A stretch of DNA of 64,000 bases from Armillaria gallica (GCA_037576215.1 JBANDB010000001.1:4712001-4776000), one strand, 5' to 3'. Shown: positions 26,024-37,783, numbered from the stretch's first letter. Numbers and translations: made by a program. The notes: generated by a model from the sequence alone, not told the origin.

Positions 26024-27341
26024 ATGGCGCGTATCTCAAGCCCACTTGCTCTGGTGCTGTCCGTCCTGTATAACGAACTCACAATTGCGTTTGTGATCGC
26101 GAGGCGGCCCTCAAACTCAGCGCGTTACGCCCTCTTTTCCTCCCTGTTTCTTGTATCATGGAACGCTACGGGCCTTTTGACCGCAAACGACACATTTCGG
26201 GACTACGGAATAGGCAGTGGAATATACGCCGCCTCTCTGTTCACATCAATACACTTTTTCTTTCTAGCTGATCCTCTAGCCGATGGCACCAGGCATGTCT
26301 ATGACGCACAAAACGCAAAGGATATGTCATTTTTGAAAAGATTCTGGTGGGCTTTGTGTCTTCGGACATCGATTCGCGGCGTAGGTTGGAGCAATCAGGC
26401 CAGTTCGCCATCAAATCATACTTTACATCGCTGATTTAACTCTTCCTATAGTTGCCACACATACCTCCTACCTCGAAACAGTCACGCTGGCGCTTTGTTT
26501 CACAATCGCTTCGCGACGCTGTCAATTATATTCTCATCCTCGATATTGCAGGCACATACATGATCCACAACCCAATATTTTCCTACCGTGCCAATGAAGC
26601 GCTGCCAATCACTTCCCAGGGCATTTATCTGCAAGCAATCAACGTATGGGCGTGGTGGGCCAACTTGTATGCGTCGCTGCAGATGCTGTACTGCTTAATT
26701 GCCGCCATTTGCGTGGGCTCGGGTATCTCGGAGCCACAATTTTGGCCGCCAATGTTCGGGAAACTGCATGATGCATATACACTCCGCCGTGCTTGGGGGT
26801 CAGTGTTCTATCTTACTCGAATTCTCCGTTCTGATAAATGTTTTCATCAGCCGCGTTTGGCATCAAATACTACGTCGCGTAAGTACCGAAGTGCTTTCTT
26901 CTGAGATATCTAACTTAAAATCGACAGTTTGTCACATCTATCGGAAAGTTCGTCGCTCAAACGCTTGGGTTCCCTCGCGGAACCAAACTCTCGTCGTATA
27001 CCCAACTCTACGTTGGATTCTTCGTTTCCGGCAACGTACATGCCTGGGGCGATCGCATGGTGGGGTCAAAATTTGGCCGGTCCATACTCTGGTTCCAGCT
27101 ACAAGCCGTCGCGATCACACTCGAAGATGCTGTTATCGTGCTGGGAAAGAGAGCAGGATTCCGGGATCATATCCTGTGGCGGACGATCGGGCTGTTGTGG
27201 GTAGCAACATGGTTCGTGCTTACCACGCCGATGTTAACGGCTGTCATTACGAATGCTGCACAACCGCTTCGCCCAACTCTACCGTTTTCGCCACTTCTGG
27301 GGATACAGTGGTGGCTCTGGACGTTCCACAATTGGGAGTAA
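26024..27341 (+). CDS. Wax-synthase-like membrane O-acyltransferase (MBOAT-type)
   Basis: Integral membrane acyltransferase with the wax-synthase domain, the family that includes fungal O-acetyltransferases of terpenoid pathways and wax ester synthases. Exons 26024-26398, 26452-26798, 26851-26878 and 26928-27341 give 387 aa in frame. Hydrophobic helices recur throughout. RGVGWSNQLPHIPP matches the conserved RGIGWNW element. WGRVWHQILRR, created only by splicing the 28-nt third exon, is the WGRxWHQxxR active-site motif with the presumed catalytic His. The first intron uses a GC donor (CAG/gc). The last helix region is TIGLLWVATWFVLTTPML. It sits between two DUF6534 genes. The acyl acceptor is unknown; a lipid or terpenoid alcohol is the family expectation. 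Confidence 0.85.
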
Positions 27342-27581
27342 TATGCGCTGTATACACCAGCGCCACTGTCTGCTGGATTTGACGTATTCCAATAGTATTG
27401 GCACCATTTAAATAAATCGTAGTAGGTACTTCATACAGGGGTTATAATTGTATCTTTGCTTTGGTGGTATGTTTCACAGCATGAAAATATTAGCATTGAT
27501 ACGTGTCAATGTAGCGTCGGAAATATAGAACACATTAGAAAATATTAGTTTGCTAGACTGGAGCTCAATTTTAGCACCCGC

Positions 27582-29012
27582 TTAGTCTCGAATTTCAAGG
27601 AGCTTACATAGTTTGGGTTGAGTGGATACTCTGGACTGTATGCCTTGTTCCAAAGATCGTTGAATAGGCCACTCTGTGTCCGTCAACGTTTTGGTTTCCT
27701 GCGTAACTCTCACAGCAAAATCGTGTGAGGCGGGATGTCTTCTTATGGTCTGAAGAATAGTATGTCAGCAGAACCGAGAAAGCGAAATGAATATACGCTT
27801 ACAAGCAAATCAATGGAATTGACTCCGTATAAGCTGTCCATCTCTCGAACCGTAGACCTAAAATTCAGGCTCTGGAAGCATACCAGTACTGTATAAATAT
27901 ATACGAATGGGGACGCATACAGCGAAGGGGACGCACGGATAAAAACGCAGCCCTGGAATACACCCGACAAGGTCAGATTTGAACTATAAATCTATCGGGG
28001 CACTCACTCGTACAGACGGCCGAGCAGAAAAGTGAAGACGTGCTGGAAATTGGCTGGGTCAAGCGTCTTGATCAATACCAGGATGACAACCTAATTCAAA
28101 TAAACATGTCACATGGCAGGAGAGTAGCACAGAACTTACCGCGCATATGGTGGACGGCACAGCAGATTGTATAGAAATTTGAATACAAGCTGACAGTTTT
28201 CTGTTGGCTTCTAATATACGGGTTCTGTGAACCTCGCTTGACCAAATGCTTCATAAACATACTTGGGAAGGCTTTTTTATCCCGACGAAGATAGTAGAGC
28301 AACAATCCGCTTTGCATAAGGACAACATTGTAAGCTTGAACGAGCAATTTCACAGATGGCAACGCACGTCATAAGAACATCACACGCCACACCGAGTGAC
28401 AAACCAATCAGCGTCAGCGCTGGGGGCTCAGAGTCTAACCAAAAAACGACATCTGAGGCCAGTTGAGATCTGATCGCCGAAACGGAAGCCAAGGCAGACG
28501 CTGAAGACGAAAGAAGGACGAGCGAACCGAACAGCGCCCAGCTTTTGGAGAAGTGTCCAATTCGGTTGGCAAGAAAGATGTGTACAGGAACCGAAGTGCT
28601 ACATATTCGAGCACATTAGCATCAACCACACCTGGAACCAGGAAAACATACAACGACATGAACAGTGGGACAAGATTGAAGTGCCAATTTGACTGGTGCA
28701 GGATGGCCGGGTTCGCGAAGTTGTCAATGACATATTGCCACAGGATAACCGCTGAATTGATAGAGAAGAGAACATCGACGACAGCCAGCCAGATGACGGT
28801 CCCGCTGCAAGGAGGGGTGTAAGTAGACAAGTCCTCGCTGCGGCTCCGAAAACTTACAGCAGAATCCAGGAGTCCCTGATTCCAGAGGTGAAATATTCGT
28901 AATACTGGACCGTACAGATACCGAAGATGAACGCATTCGTCGTGACCCCCGCGAGAATAGGGCCCAATGCACTTCTGACGTTGTCAGCTAGAAATTCGCC
29001 CGCGTCTGACAT
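27582..29012 (-). CDS. DUF6534 membrane protein, copy 3
   Basis: Third member of the family in the window. The first exon (from 29012) encodes MSDAGEFLADNVRSALGPIL, then GVTTNAFIFGICTVQYYEYF; the GPIL...G...F.YG..T.Q pattern is the family N-terminus. Later exons include TVIWLAVVDVLFSINSAVILWQYV, NWHFNLVPLFMSL, VHIFLANRIGHFSKSWALFGSL, ALTLIGLSLGVACDVLMT, the C-terminal core VVILVLIKTLDPANFQHVFTFLLGRLYE and SLNFRSTVREMDSLYG. The final exon starts TIRRHPASHDFAVRV and stops at 27582. Eight or more short introns; exact borders around 28380-28440 and 27880-28010 are approximate. The tail is hydrophilic. It converges with the acyltransferase gene, 240 bp apart. Confidence 0.75.
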
Positions 29013-31115
29013 GGGTGAACAGCGATGGGCTGGCGAAGGGAGTTGGAAGCGCAAGGGAACCTTGGAGCTGATGTATTAAGTACGCCCACCCTACCACGTC
29101 AAGATGCGAGCTCGCATCATACCGGCTGATCGTGAAGCACGCTTTCCCAACGTCTGAGGGCCGCGTTGAGGTATGATTTGATACAGTAGATCTAAGAATG
29201 AAACTCACCAGCTCTAAGTCCAGGAGAGACAAAGGCGGTTGATGGCTTCGAAAAGGCTTATCTTGTGACGTCTTGTCATATCACCAAATCAACAATACGT
29301 ACCACGAGGTTGTGAGAAAGTCACAGGTGACATGTTAGGCGATCTTCGGCAGTATGGAACTGTCTGGCCATAGTAAGAGACCTTAGGCAGTTGTATGCAT
29401 GAGAACTGGCGAATTATCGTCTTATCGCTGCTGGAGGGAATCAGCTCCCAGTGCCCTGTGTGTAGCGAGCTATCTAAGCGATCCTCCTTGCAAAGGCCAC
29501 TCAACCTCACCTTCGCATTGCTGCCGCAGCATGGCCCCATAAATGACTAGGGCACGATGTCTTTGCACTATCTGCTGGTTTCCTCCTACCATTGACCACC
29601 TATCGATACCCATATCCGTTTAGTATGACGCCGTTCTTCCCTGCACAAGATGCTATCTTCACCGTTATCTCGACACACTTTCAAACGGAATCACTGGGTA
29701 TATCATCTGTGGTCTCTATTAGTCGGAGAGTAGAGAGACAGCACAGAGTTTTGCGTACGTGAGAGGCTTACCCGGCCTACTACTGCTTCAGCCTCAGGTG
29801 ACGGTGATTCAAACTGATAACATTAGGCATCGTGATGGCCAGCGATAAGCCCCAGAGCGCATTGGATGGAGGCGTTATAGTCTATATGGCCAAGATTGGT
29901 CGTTTTAGAGATGTTATCACCCTTTAGAGTCATAGTCGGTGAGTTCTTGCACATCCATTCCAACAAGAGAGACACATGGCTCACCGTGTTCTAGTTCCCC
30001 AGGCACTCAATTGCGAGTATTTAACACCTCGAACGCATGAATCGCCGCCGGGACTGGGAGGGTCGGATTTAACACGTTGATATTTAACTGCGTAGTATAT
30101 GGGCTGCCAGAGTGATACCCTGTATATATCGATGGCCTTATTATAATCGTTTTGCAAACATATTGTTGACGTTCTTGACAACACAAGTTGAAAGGTGGGA
30201 ACTCGGATATTAGGTTCACGAGCGGTTCTATATTACTGCGATACCCTCAGATGTCGCTTTCATTTCGGTTACTTCGCGTAAGAGGAGGATCCGAGAGTAT
30301 GGGTCGCTGAGAAGCCAGAACAGACGCGCCATATATATTTGAAAGTTGTTCCCTGCAGAATCAGAAAATCTGGAATAAGCACAGTTCTCGTCACTATCAA
30401 GCGTTAGACTGACAAGATCACTTTTTGCCACTTTGATAACAACGATAGGTTCCGAAGTATGTTGAGCGATATCTGCAGAAAGGCCTATTTCCACCGCATA
30501 CTGAACATGTCGGGCATTTTGGGGGCAAAGCTGCAGCCAGAAAAGACCACTGGTGATGAAGTGCAATTGATTGAAGCGGCGAGAGGTGAGGTTTGCCACG
30601 TGAAGAGTTATAGATCCACGGCTGGAGCGGCCGGGGCCGAACACTCCCGAACACCGACGTGGCCGCGTCTTCCTTACTTCCTACTTCGAGTCTCACACAA
30701 CATACCCGCGAACTTTCATCTGCAGAACATGATCAAGTCGTGGCTTACTATCTGGGGGAATCAAACTGCCAGGCCGCTGCTAAATTTTAATCTAGCTTCT
30801 CGGTATCTTAAATACATACAAAATACAACACGCCAACAAAACGTTCTCGCAACACCGTGACGGGAATTAGACCGCAATCGGATCAGGTGGCTTATAACCT
30901 TGATGACCATCTTGGCGACGATTCTCATTAGTGTAACTTAAGTAGTGCCCGTTTCCCGGAGATTTTTTCAAAATATAATCTTCGGACTCAGATAGTGTCT
31001 ATAAAGCCTCCTTGTTACTTTCACGTTGGCCCTCGCCTCTTCGAATTCCTCCTTATAAATTCGGTCTAGGTACTGCGCACTATCATTACTACGGTCTAAT
31101 CCCCAATAATATTCA
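29013..31115. other. Intergenic, 2.1 kb
   Basis: No gene supported. Open frames of 130-138 codons exist on both strands around 30228-30860 but overlap each other, lack family motifs and have no credible splice context. Confidence 0.45.
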
Positions 31116-31134
31116 CTCCTTCCTTCCTTCCTTC
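31116..31134 (+). repeat. CCTT microsatellite
   Basis: Short tandem CCTT tract just upstream of the start of the small paralogous gene at 31137; could be part of its promoter or leader. Confidence 0.8.
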
Positions 31135-31136
31135 GT

Positions 31137-32074
31137 ATGAACTCGACAATGAAGGCCAGATTCCAGACTATATTGCTGAGAATCAACACCAAGGTACATA
31201 CATTGTCCCCCTTCACTACTGTTGTATCTGAAACATGTTGCGCCTTAGATAACCGACCTTTATCACGATGAAGTTGATCCCTCGTCGACATGCACCAACA
31301 CACCTACGCTGGCACATTACACACCTCCTCCAGACCCGGACCCCGAGGTAAGTATGACTGTGACTGCGGGTATCCTGTTCTAATTTGCTTGCCATTCTCC
31401 TATATTTTAGCTCCTTGAAGTTCCTCGAGCGTCCCCTGCTCCGTCTAGGTTGACTTTCCTAGCAATCTGGGATCCTGAGTCTCAGCGTTATACCCTCCCG
31501 TTCATTCCCCAAGGACCGCACAAAGACGAAGGTTTCTTCCATACATGCAATCACCCAGATCATCTCGAGCGTGAACCGCACTTGGTCAGGATCCATTTCA
31601 TCTGAAATCGTTCATATTTCCAACAAATTTCCCCAGCATTCGCGTTTCTCCACTTCTACGACCTCAACATCAAACTTCATTGAGGTGTCGGAGCCTCAGA
31701 CGCCGCATGCATTTACGAATGCTAACGGTAACCCGCCGATCGTGCAACCTGTTCCAGGACGCCCAGGGTTATCACGCTCTTGTCCCCTCTTTCCATCCCG
31801 CCCACAGGAAGACCGTTCTAGTGTCTGCTTCGTGTCTACCCTCACACATAGATTTAACTTGTCCTGCACCAACCTCTTGCTGCGCTCATGTTTGCCAGGA
31901 TACAGTCGAAAGACTTCTTCCGTGTCATCTCCACCTCCACGCTCATCCTCGCTATCTCTTTCACCCTTGAGTTTTCTCAAGTGCAAGACGACTCAGTCTC
32001 AGCAGGAGGACGAGGATGCCTGGGTGAATATAGATGTCGAGTGTATCATTCACGAACGCGTTATTCACATATGA
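31137..32074 (+). CDS. Small protein of unknown function, paralogue A
   Basis: Unrecognised family with a second copy at 51504-52449 in this window. Exons 31137-31193, 31249-31347, 31411-31584 and 31637-32074 give 255 aa in one frame. A second ATG at 31149 aligns with the start of the paralogue (MKARFQTILLRINTK here, MKTKFQTLLLRINTK there). Middle part: SSTCTNTPTLAHYTPPPDPDPE, then LTFLAIWDPESQRYTLPFIPQ, with the invariant IWDPESQ-YTLPFIPQ block. The C-terminal exon is Ser/Pro-rich and ends ED-AWVNIDVECIIHERVIHI, nearly identical in both copies. No signal peptide or membrane helix. Conservation of the gene structure and both ends argues for two functional genes. Role unknown. Confidence 0.75.
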
Positions 32075-32958
32075 CACGGGGTTCAGTGATATATTGGGAG
32101 AGTCATGAACTTGAAGTGTACTATTAGTAGTGAAACGCGTATAATACGACTATGTTTGGCCTGGCGTGTCTTCTTTCGCTATACGAACTTCACCGAGACA
32201 TATTTACTGGCATATGGTCCCATTCGAAGGCACCCTGCTCTAGAGACCTTGAGGCGTAGCTGCGATACATTTTCTGATAGACGGTTGTATTCATTTAACG
32301 CTCCATCTGAGCTTCTCGTGTTTAAAACATTGATGGACGTGCGAAAATCGTGCAACTCGGTGATCCACGAAGCACCTAGCCTGTGAATTTCGATGATACA
32401 TAGGCTATCATTTTACGATTTGCTGTACAACAGTCACTGCATGCCTTTAAATATATGTATATATGCACGGCGAAGTCCGACTTACATTCTGTGACACCAT
32501 CCTGCTATAGTGACTGGGGATGGCCGTGTCTGTGTGCATAGATTACAGGTTGCGGTTTCGAAATATAGACAGTCAAGAAGAAGGACTCGGAAACTCCCGA
32601 GACGTCCGTGGATCTCGATTTCACGTGAAGTCACCTCCGATGAGTCCAACCTTGAATTGAACTCCTCCTAACCAGTGACCACTCGACCGCTCTTCCAAGG
32701 TTCCCAGGTTAATTCTAAAAATTTCAGGATAACACCTCAAGGTTGTCGATGGTGGGTCAAGTCCTGGTATCAACGCATCCACTCAACCTTGCTATTATAG
32801 CCGAGCAACACTTCTGGGCCAGAGAACACTTCTGAGGTGAGTACTTGAGTCTCCGTCCTTCCCGGTCAAATACACATGAATCATTTTGCTTACGCTCCAA
32901 GGGCTCCCCCGGAGAAGATAAATTTTCTGTATGCGATGCACTTAGCCATCTCCATGAT
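32075..32958. other. Intergenic, 0.9 kb
   Basis: Flank between paralogue A and the tail-anchored ORF. A good donor (GAG/gtgag near 32838) and acceptor (near 32897) suggest an upstream exon of the next gene, but the upstream frame has a stop, so this may be a leader intron. Confidence 0.4.
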
Positions 32959-33714
32959 ATGGAAGCATCCTTCTCCAATATTGTAGAATATCTGACCACT
33001 AAAGTCAACAACATCCACGCCCATGTTCCGCGAGAAACCACTTTTGCGATTCTCGAGTCCCTTAATGACTCCGCCGGCAATTTCATTGCTCCAGTCGCCA
33101 ATGCATGGATTAATGCATCGGGGATCGTGGATTATTTCGCGCGCTGTTTATACCCTCCGCCAGGAAGAGCTCGATATCAGTCCGTACGGCAGAATACTCA
33201 AATGGCAAGGGATACTCTCCCACTTCTTGATGCAACTATCGTTCGCATTGAGACTCCCTTGACTGCCCAGATACAAAGGTTAATAGACCAAGAGTCGCAC
33301 TTTCTGAAATGGCCGTCGCCGGAGCTGGTGGACCTTCTGGACGACTTGCCCCAACTGCTGTCTGCGCTACGCTGTTATTGTTGTCTAACTATGCAGTATC
33401 TCAACGTCATTGAAAACTTCATCGTATACCTCGATGGTTTTTTCAGTGACGAACGGCGTGGAAGAGAGTTTGGGAGATGTCCGGAGTTTGTCAGGGGACT
33501 GTCCACTCTCGCGGGAATTATGGAGAAGAGCCATGGGCTTGTATGGCGTCACTCAGTTATACTATGTGGGAAAAGTGATCGTGCATGGATTCGACGTCGT
33601 AATTTAGACCGGGATAAGTTTGAGAGTGAGATCCTTGCGGAGAGATTGCAGCTCCTCCTTTTTGTTTTCGTACTGGCTCTGATTTTCTTGTGCCTTTGTA
33701 TAATCTGCAAATGA
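32959..33714 (+). CDS. Orphan protein with C-terminal membrane anchor
   Basis: Not recognised. An uninterrupted frame runs from ATG 32959 (MEASFSNIVEYLTTKVNNIH) for 251 codons; the same frame is open about 38 codons upstream without an ATG. The body is helical, with regularly spaced hydrophobics (SPELVDLLDDLPQLLSALR, MQYLNVIENFIVYLDGFF). The end is basic then strongly hydrophobic (LQLLLFVFVLALIFLCLCIICK), which is the pattern of a tail-anchored protein inserted in ER or mitochondrial outer membrane. Intronless, unlike most neighbours. Agaricomycete genomes contain many such orphans; function unknown. Confidence 0.6.
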   Translation: MEASFSNIVEYLTTKVNNIHAHVPRETTFAILESLNDSAGNFIAPVANAWINASGIVDYFARCLYPPPGRARYQSVRQNTQMARDTLPLLDATIVRIETPLTAQIQRLIDQESHFLKWPSPELVDLLDDLPQLLSALRCYCCLTMQYLNVIENFIVYLDGFFSDERRGREFGRCPEFVRGLSTLAGIMEKSHGLVWRHSVILCGKSDRAWIRRRNLDRDKFESEILAERLQLLLFVFVLALIFLCLCIICK

Positions 33715-35255
33715 TATACGTCGGTCTTATTCTTACTATGCCAAATTTCCATTGTACGAAACTACAGGGTAAGACACAGTTACTTGACACAGGTACAGTC
33801 CCCCCCAAGATGATGGTCAAATTTCCATGTACGGGCAAGCGAAGGGAACTCTGAGCAAACGATGCTCATAGTAGGCTGGGCCTTATGAATATAAGTAGCG
33901 CGTATCAGAGTTGGGTTTATGGACAACAAGCTTCAGCTCCTTGAATGCGTATTTTGATATGGGCGGAAACTATATCAACACTGCTAATAGCTCCTAGTAC
34001 TGAATCATCAATATTTTGTTTTGTCTATCCTTCGGCGATGTGCGAATTCTTCGTAGCTAAAATAAATCTTTGGAAAAATCAATCGGCGGGTACAGACAGG
34101 GAAGCGGCTTGTTCGCGACCTGATGGTCATTACTAGGGGAACGCACTGAGGGTCGTTTGGAGTGGATCGGGAAAGGAATCCGTGTTGGAAGTCAAGCTTT
34201 CTACATCTTGGTACTCTTCATGAGTTTCAAGATGGTGAGGTGCAAGTCTGATACGAAGCATCGACAGACGGATGAGAGCTATAAACGCACTGCGACGTGA
34301 AAGAAACGAAACAACCATAGCTACGTCGGGTCGTGCAAGCATATCAGCCGTTGTGGACTGGTATTTGTTGATAGGCTGCTATCTTGAATCACCCTTTGCT
34401 TTGCATGACGTCACAAGGGATGTCCATTCCGATTCCCTACAATCCTCGCAATGAGACGCAGTCATGAGACGGATGATAAATGACACTAACATAGCAGCAA
34501 TTTGCTTGTTGTTCAGTACGGTTTCATCTGATAACGTCTAGGGTTCAAATGAATCTGACATTCACTGCCGATATCCTCCTACACATATCCTAGACATTTG
34601 GCTTCCGATAGGCCGTCTTTGTCCTTGACGAAATTCTTCCAAACTTTTTTGTCACCTTCAAGATCCAAGATCACGCCCTCCGAGGGTTTGGATACTAAGG
34701 CATAGTGGACGGCTCCAACGGCAGTAGCAGTGACTGTTGTTTCAAAGAGGAAGGTTTATCCTTGTTTCTCCGACAATGTCTTGTACGCGTCCAACGAATT
34801 TAGTATTGAAGCCATGACATCGGAGTTACGGTGGCACACTGTAGAGAAAGCTGAGGGTCTTTAAAGCGTTAAAATGGCTTCAGCCACTGGCAGCCAGGAC
34901 CAGAGCGTCGTCACCGTGAAGCTGTAGTGGACGACCCACAAGTCGGAACGCGTGGGAACAAAACAAACAACGCGTTTCCTCTTGTGAATGCCACGTGTCA
35001 CGCGTCTTTCCCGTCTTTTCTCGGCACATCATCATCAATTCATTGCTCGAAGGTCTACACGTCGGAATCTAGTTCTCCTCATTCTGCACAATTCCAACGT
35101 TTTAGGTTCTCGACTGCCAGTGGAACTGTTCATATCATCCGATAATTTTCGCTGGTAAGTTGTAATCTCACTGTAACGCGTCGTTCAAACAGCTGAGCTT
35201 ATCGATCGACAGCTTATCTTGATCGAGAACGTAAACATTCCAGTCCTCTTCTGAG
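33715..35255. other. Region with decayed coding remnants
   Basis: On the minus strand at 34342-34133 a short exon-like frame (EEYQDVESLTSNTDSFPD, then stop) resembles another at 54553-54713. Further upstream on the minus strand (34925-34560) protein-like pieces occur (SDVMASILNSLDAYKTLSEKQG, then TVTATAVGAVHYALVSKPSEGVI in part) interrupted by stops. Likely gene relics. The end of the stretch is the promoter of the Suz12-like gene. Confidence 0.4.
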
Positions 35256-37783
35256 ATGGCAGGTCGCGCGCGCCCTTATCATCCCATTGAGCCGGATTCA
35301 GTTTCAGGATCCAATCGCTATGGGCACCCTAACTTTTCTCAACGAGCAGAGGCTTCTAAAACAGCTCGAAAACAGGTCAACGGTATGCCAGCGAACCGCA
35401 ATATAAATCAAACGCGTCGCCCCGAACAAGCTGCTGTCAAATTTGCGCGTAAAACCTCGACTCAAGTGATTTTTTTGTGTTGTTTAATTATTGCGAACTG
35501 ACTTGAGTGATGTATTAGGTGGAACGAATGCACGTTTCTGGACCCTCTTCTCGCCCTAGCAATAGAGCCCCATCAGGTAGGCATTGCTCTGTGCTGGATC
35601 CTTTAGTTGTCTGCTGACCAAATTGGACAAAAGTCGCTCGAAAGGCACCCTCCTCCGCGTTTCCTCGACCCGATGAGACGCCGTGGCGCATGAGACACCA
35701 AGTTCCCAGAAAACTCCCTTCATCCCCGATTCCCCCAGCTGAGTCTAGTATACCCGAGAACCAAGCTGCAAGAAAGCAGCCCACCATAGCGCTTGAACGG
35801 TGGGTCATCCAAGACGAAGAACGGATAGCCAGGGCAGCTGTAAGATCGACACATCAACGACGGTCTATCATCACGCCGTCGCGAAAGCAGACCTTTGCGA
35901 CGCCCCACTCGGTCAAGAGCAGGGATCGAGAAGTGTTCTTTCTTGGCGCCGGTATGAATCTCGTTAGCGCCCGCAACCCCACTCAACCCCAGCTTATGTA
36001 CGTTGTTTTCTCCTGCCTTCGGTTGATCAAGGCTGATAAAATTCTCATGCATAGCGCGAAAGCTGCGCGCAAAAACGACATCGTTGAGATACTTTCTAGC
36101 GACGAAGACGAATCGGACTCTGACCCCGAGGTCTCCGCGTCTCCACCATCTGAATCCGGTCCAGAATCCGATTTAGAACCAACCCCGACGAGCGACGACG
36201 ACGAACTGGAATATGTAGACAACGCCCAGGAACAAGACAAGGAGACACACGCCATACCTGAGCCTGAGCTGCTCGACGCTATCAAGGCACACTATTTTAC
36301 GGTCCTCCGAATGCTGGACACTTCGAGATTGCCTTTCTTGCGTAGGAGCCTCCGAAGAGGCTTCCGGAATCAATGTCGTCTGCGCGGGTATGGCCTACAG
36401 CGGCCATCGAGCAAACCGCACATCACTCTGGTGTACGACTGTCCTTCGGCTGAGAGGACATGCACAACGCACGTCACAGACTGGCTCTGTCCGGTCTGTG
36501 AGCTTCACGGCGCGTTTGATAATCAGGAACAGTTGTCTTGTCATTTGACATGGGACCATCCGGAGCTGGAGATCCGATGGGAGAGGGAGTTCAGTCTTAG
36601 TAGTGTTCAGGTACTCACGAACTCTGAGTTTGTTTGATTTCTTTATGCTCACTTCTGGTTCTTGACAGCCTGTCGGACCACGATGGCGACTGGAAGTAAC
36701 GATACCAGCCATACCTGCACCGCCGTATGTCCCTTTTTTCTGCGTCTTGAATAGAGTCCCACTGTGTTTGTGTGCGTTCTGGAAGGCCTCCGTCTATAGA
36801 ACGTCCCACACAAGATGCTATCGAGAATGAGCCTCCCACAGAAGAGACTCTGGAGCCCCAGTGCGCTCATCCTCTTTTCACCGATGAATGCTGATCTCAT
36901 TCACATTGAGCAGAGTCCAGCGTGAACTCGATTTTCCCGCTGAACCTCGTCCTGAGCCTTCGCTTTCCGATGAGGGTCTACTCAGGCCAGCTATTGTATA
37001 TCCAGTTACACCTCAAAACATGCCCGTACCGACGACAGCCTCCCTTCGGTGCGTCTCAAAGCTCTGGGACAATACTCCCCATTAATCTCCTAAATCCCCA
37101 GGTCCACAACACCCGCCTCCACACCCCAAAAGATGAAGATATTCCAATCCATCTTCCGACCCTCATCCACCCCCAGCGCATTCCCCCGGGTCGCAAAGCG
37201 CACTGACAGATCATGCACTCCGCCGCCACCCGACCGGATGCTGGGCCCCGCCGCCCAGCCCCCATACCTCCCGGACAACCTGTACTCGTGCCGTCCCGGG
37301 GGTCCCCGTGTGTTCGACCTGCTCCAGATGCTCGACATGCGGCCGTTTGGCGTCCTGGCTTGGACGATCATCGAGCGAGAGGAGGAGATCTTCGAGAGCG
37401 ATGATATCAGAGATGAGCACAAGGTGATGCATGCTTTGTGGGCGAGGTGGATCCTTCTAAATCGGTATAGTGCTAATTCGGTTTTTTATGGCAAGCGTCG
37501 TGCTAACAGGCGTATAGGAGCAAGTTTATAGCGAATTACTGTCGGGGGATCACTGAGTTTGTGGATGAATATTGGCCGATAATACATAAAGCTGCGGGGT
37601 GGAAGGCGTTGAGGTTTTGGCTTATGGTACGTTGTGTTATTAAGGCGCCTGAACTCTAGAGGTCAATGATGACATTACTCACAGACAATGCTGGCGAATA
37701 GATACCTTAAGGGTGAAGAGGTCTCGAGCGTGCTGAAATTTTACGAGGCTAAGACTCAGATGGATCTATGGTATGATGAATAA
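35256..37783 (+). CDS. Zinc-finger / VEFS-box protein, candidate Suz12 subunit of PRC2
   Basis: Candidate Polycomb repressive complex 2 scaffold acting on chromatin. Exons 35256-35465, 35519-35576, 35634-35997, 36055-36610, 36669-36724, 36786-36860, 36914-37048, 37102-37464, 37518-37626 and 37685-37783 give 674 aa, fully in frame. The N-terminal third is basic. A Ser-Asp-Glu-rich stretch follows (SSDEDESDSDPEV). At about 355-390 lies a single C2H2 finger: CPVCELHGAF, then CHLTWDHPELEIRW. A Pro-rich linker leads to the C-terminal 110 residues: WTIIEREEEIFESDDIRDEH, then KVMHALWARWI, FIANYCRGITEFVDEYWPII and LMTMLANRYLKGEEVSSVL. In the VEFS box of Suz12/EMF2/VRN2 I expect E...D....E...M..LW, then FIA, F...Y and a final helix; all are here in order. 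Finger plus VEFS is the Suz12 layout. Family assignment is by eye. Confidence 0.75.

Noticed and set aside
30228..30860. Overlapping 130-codon frames on both strands
   Set aside because: Mutually exclusive, without motifs or coding-like composition.
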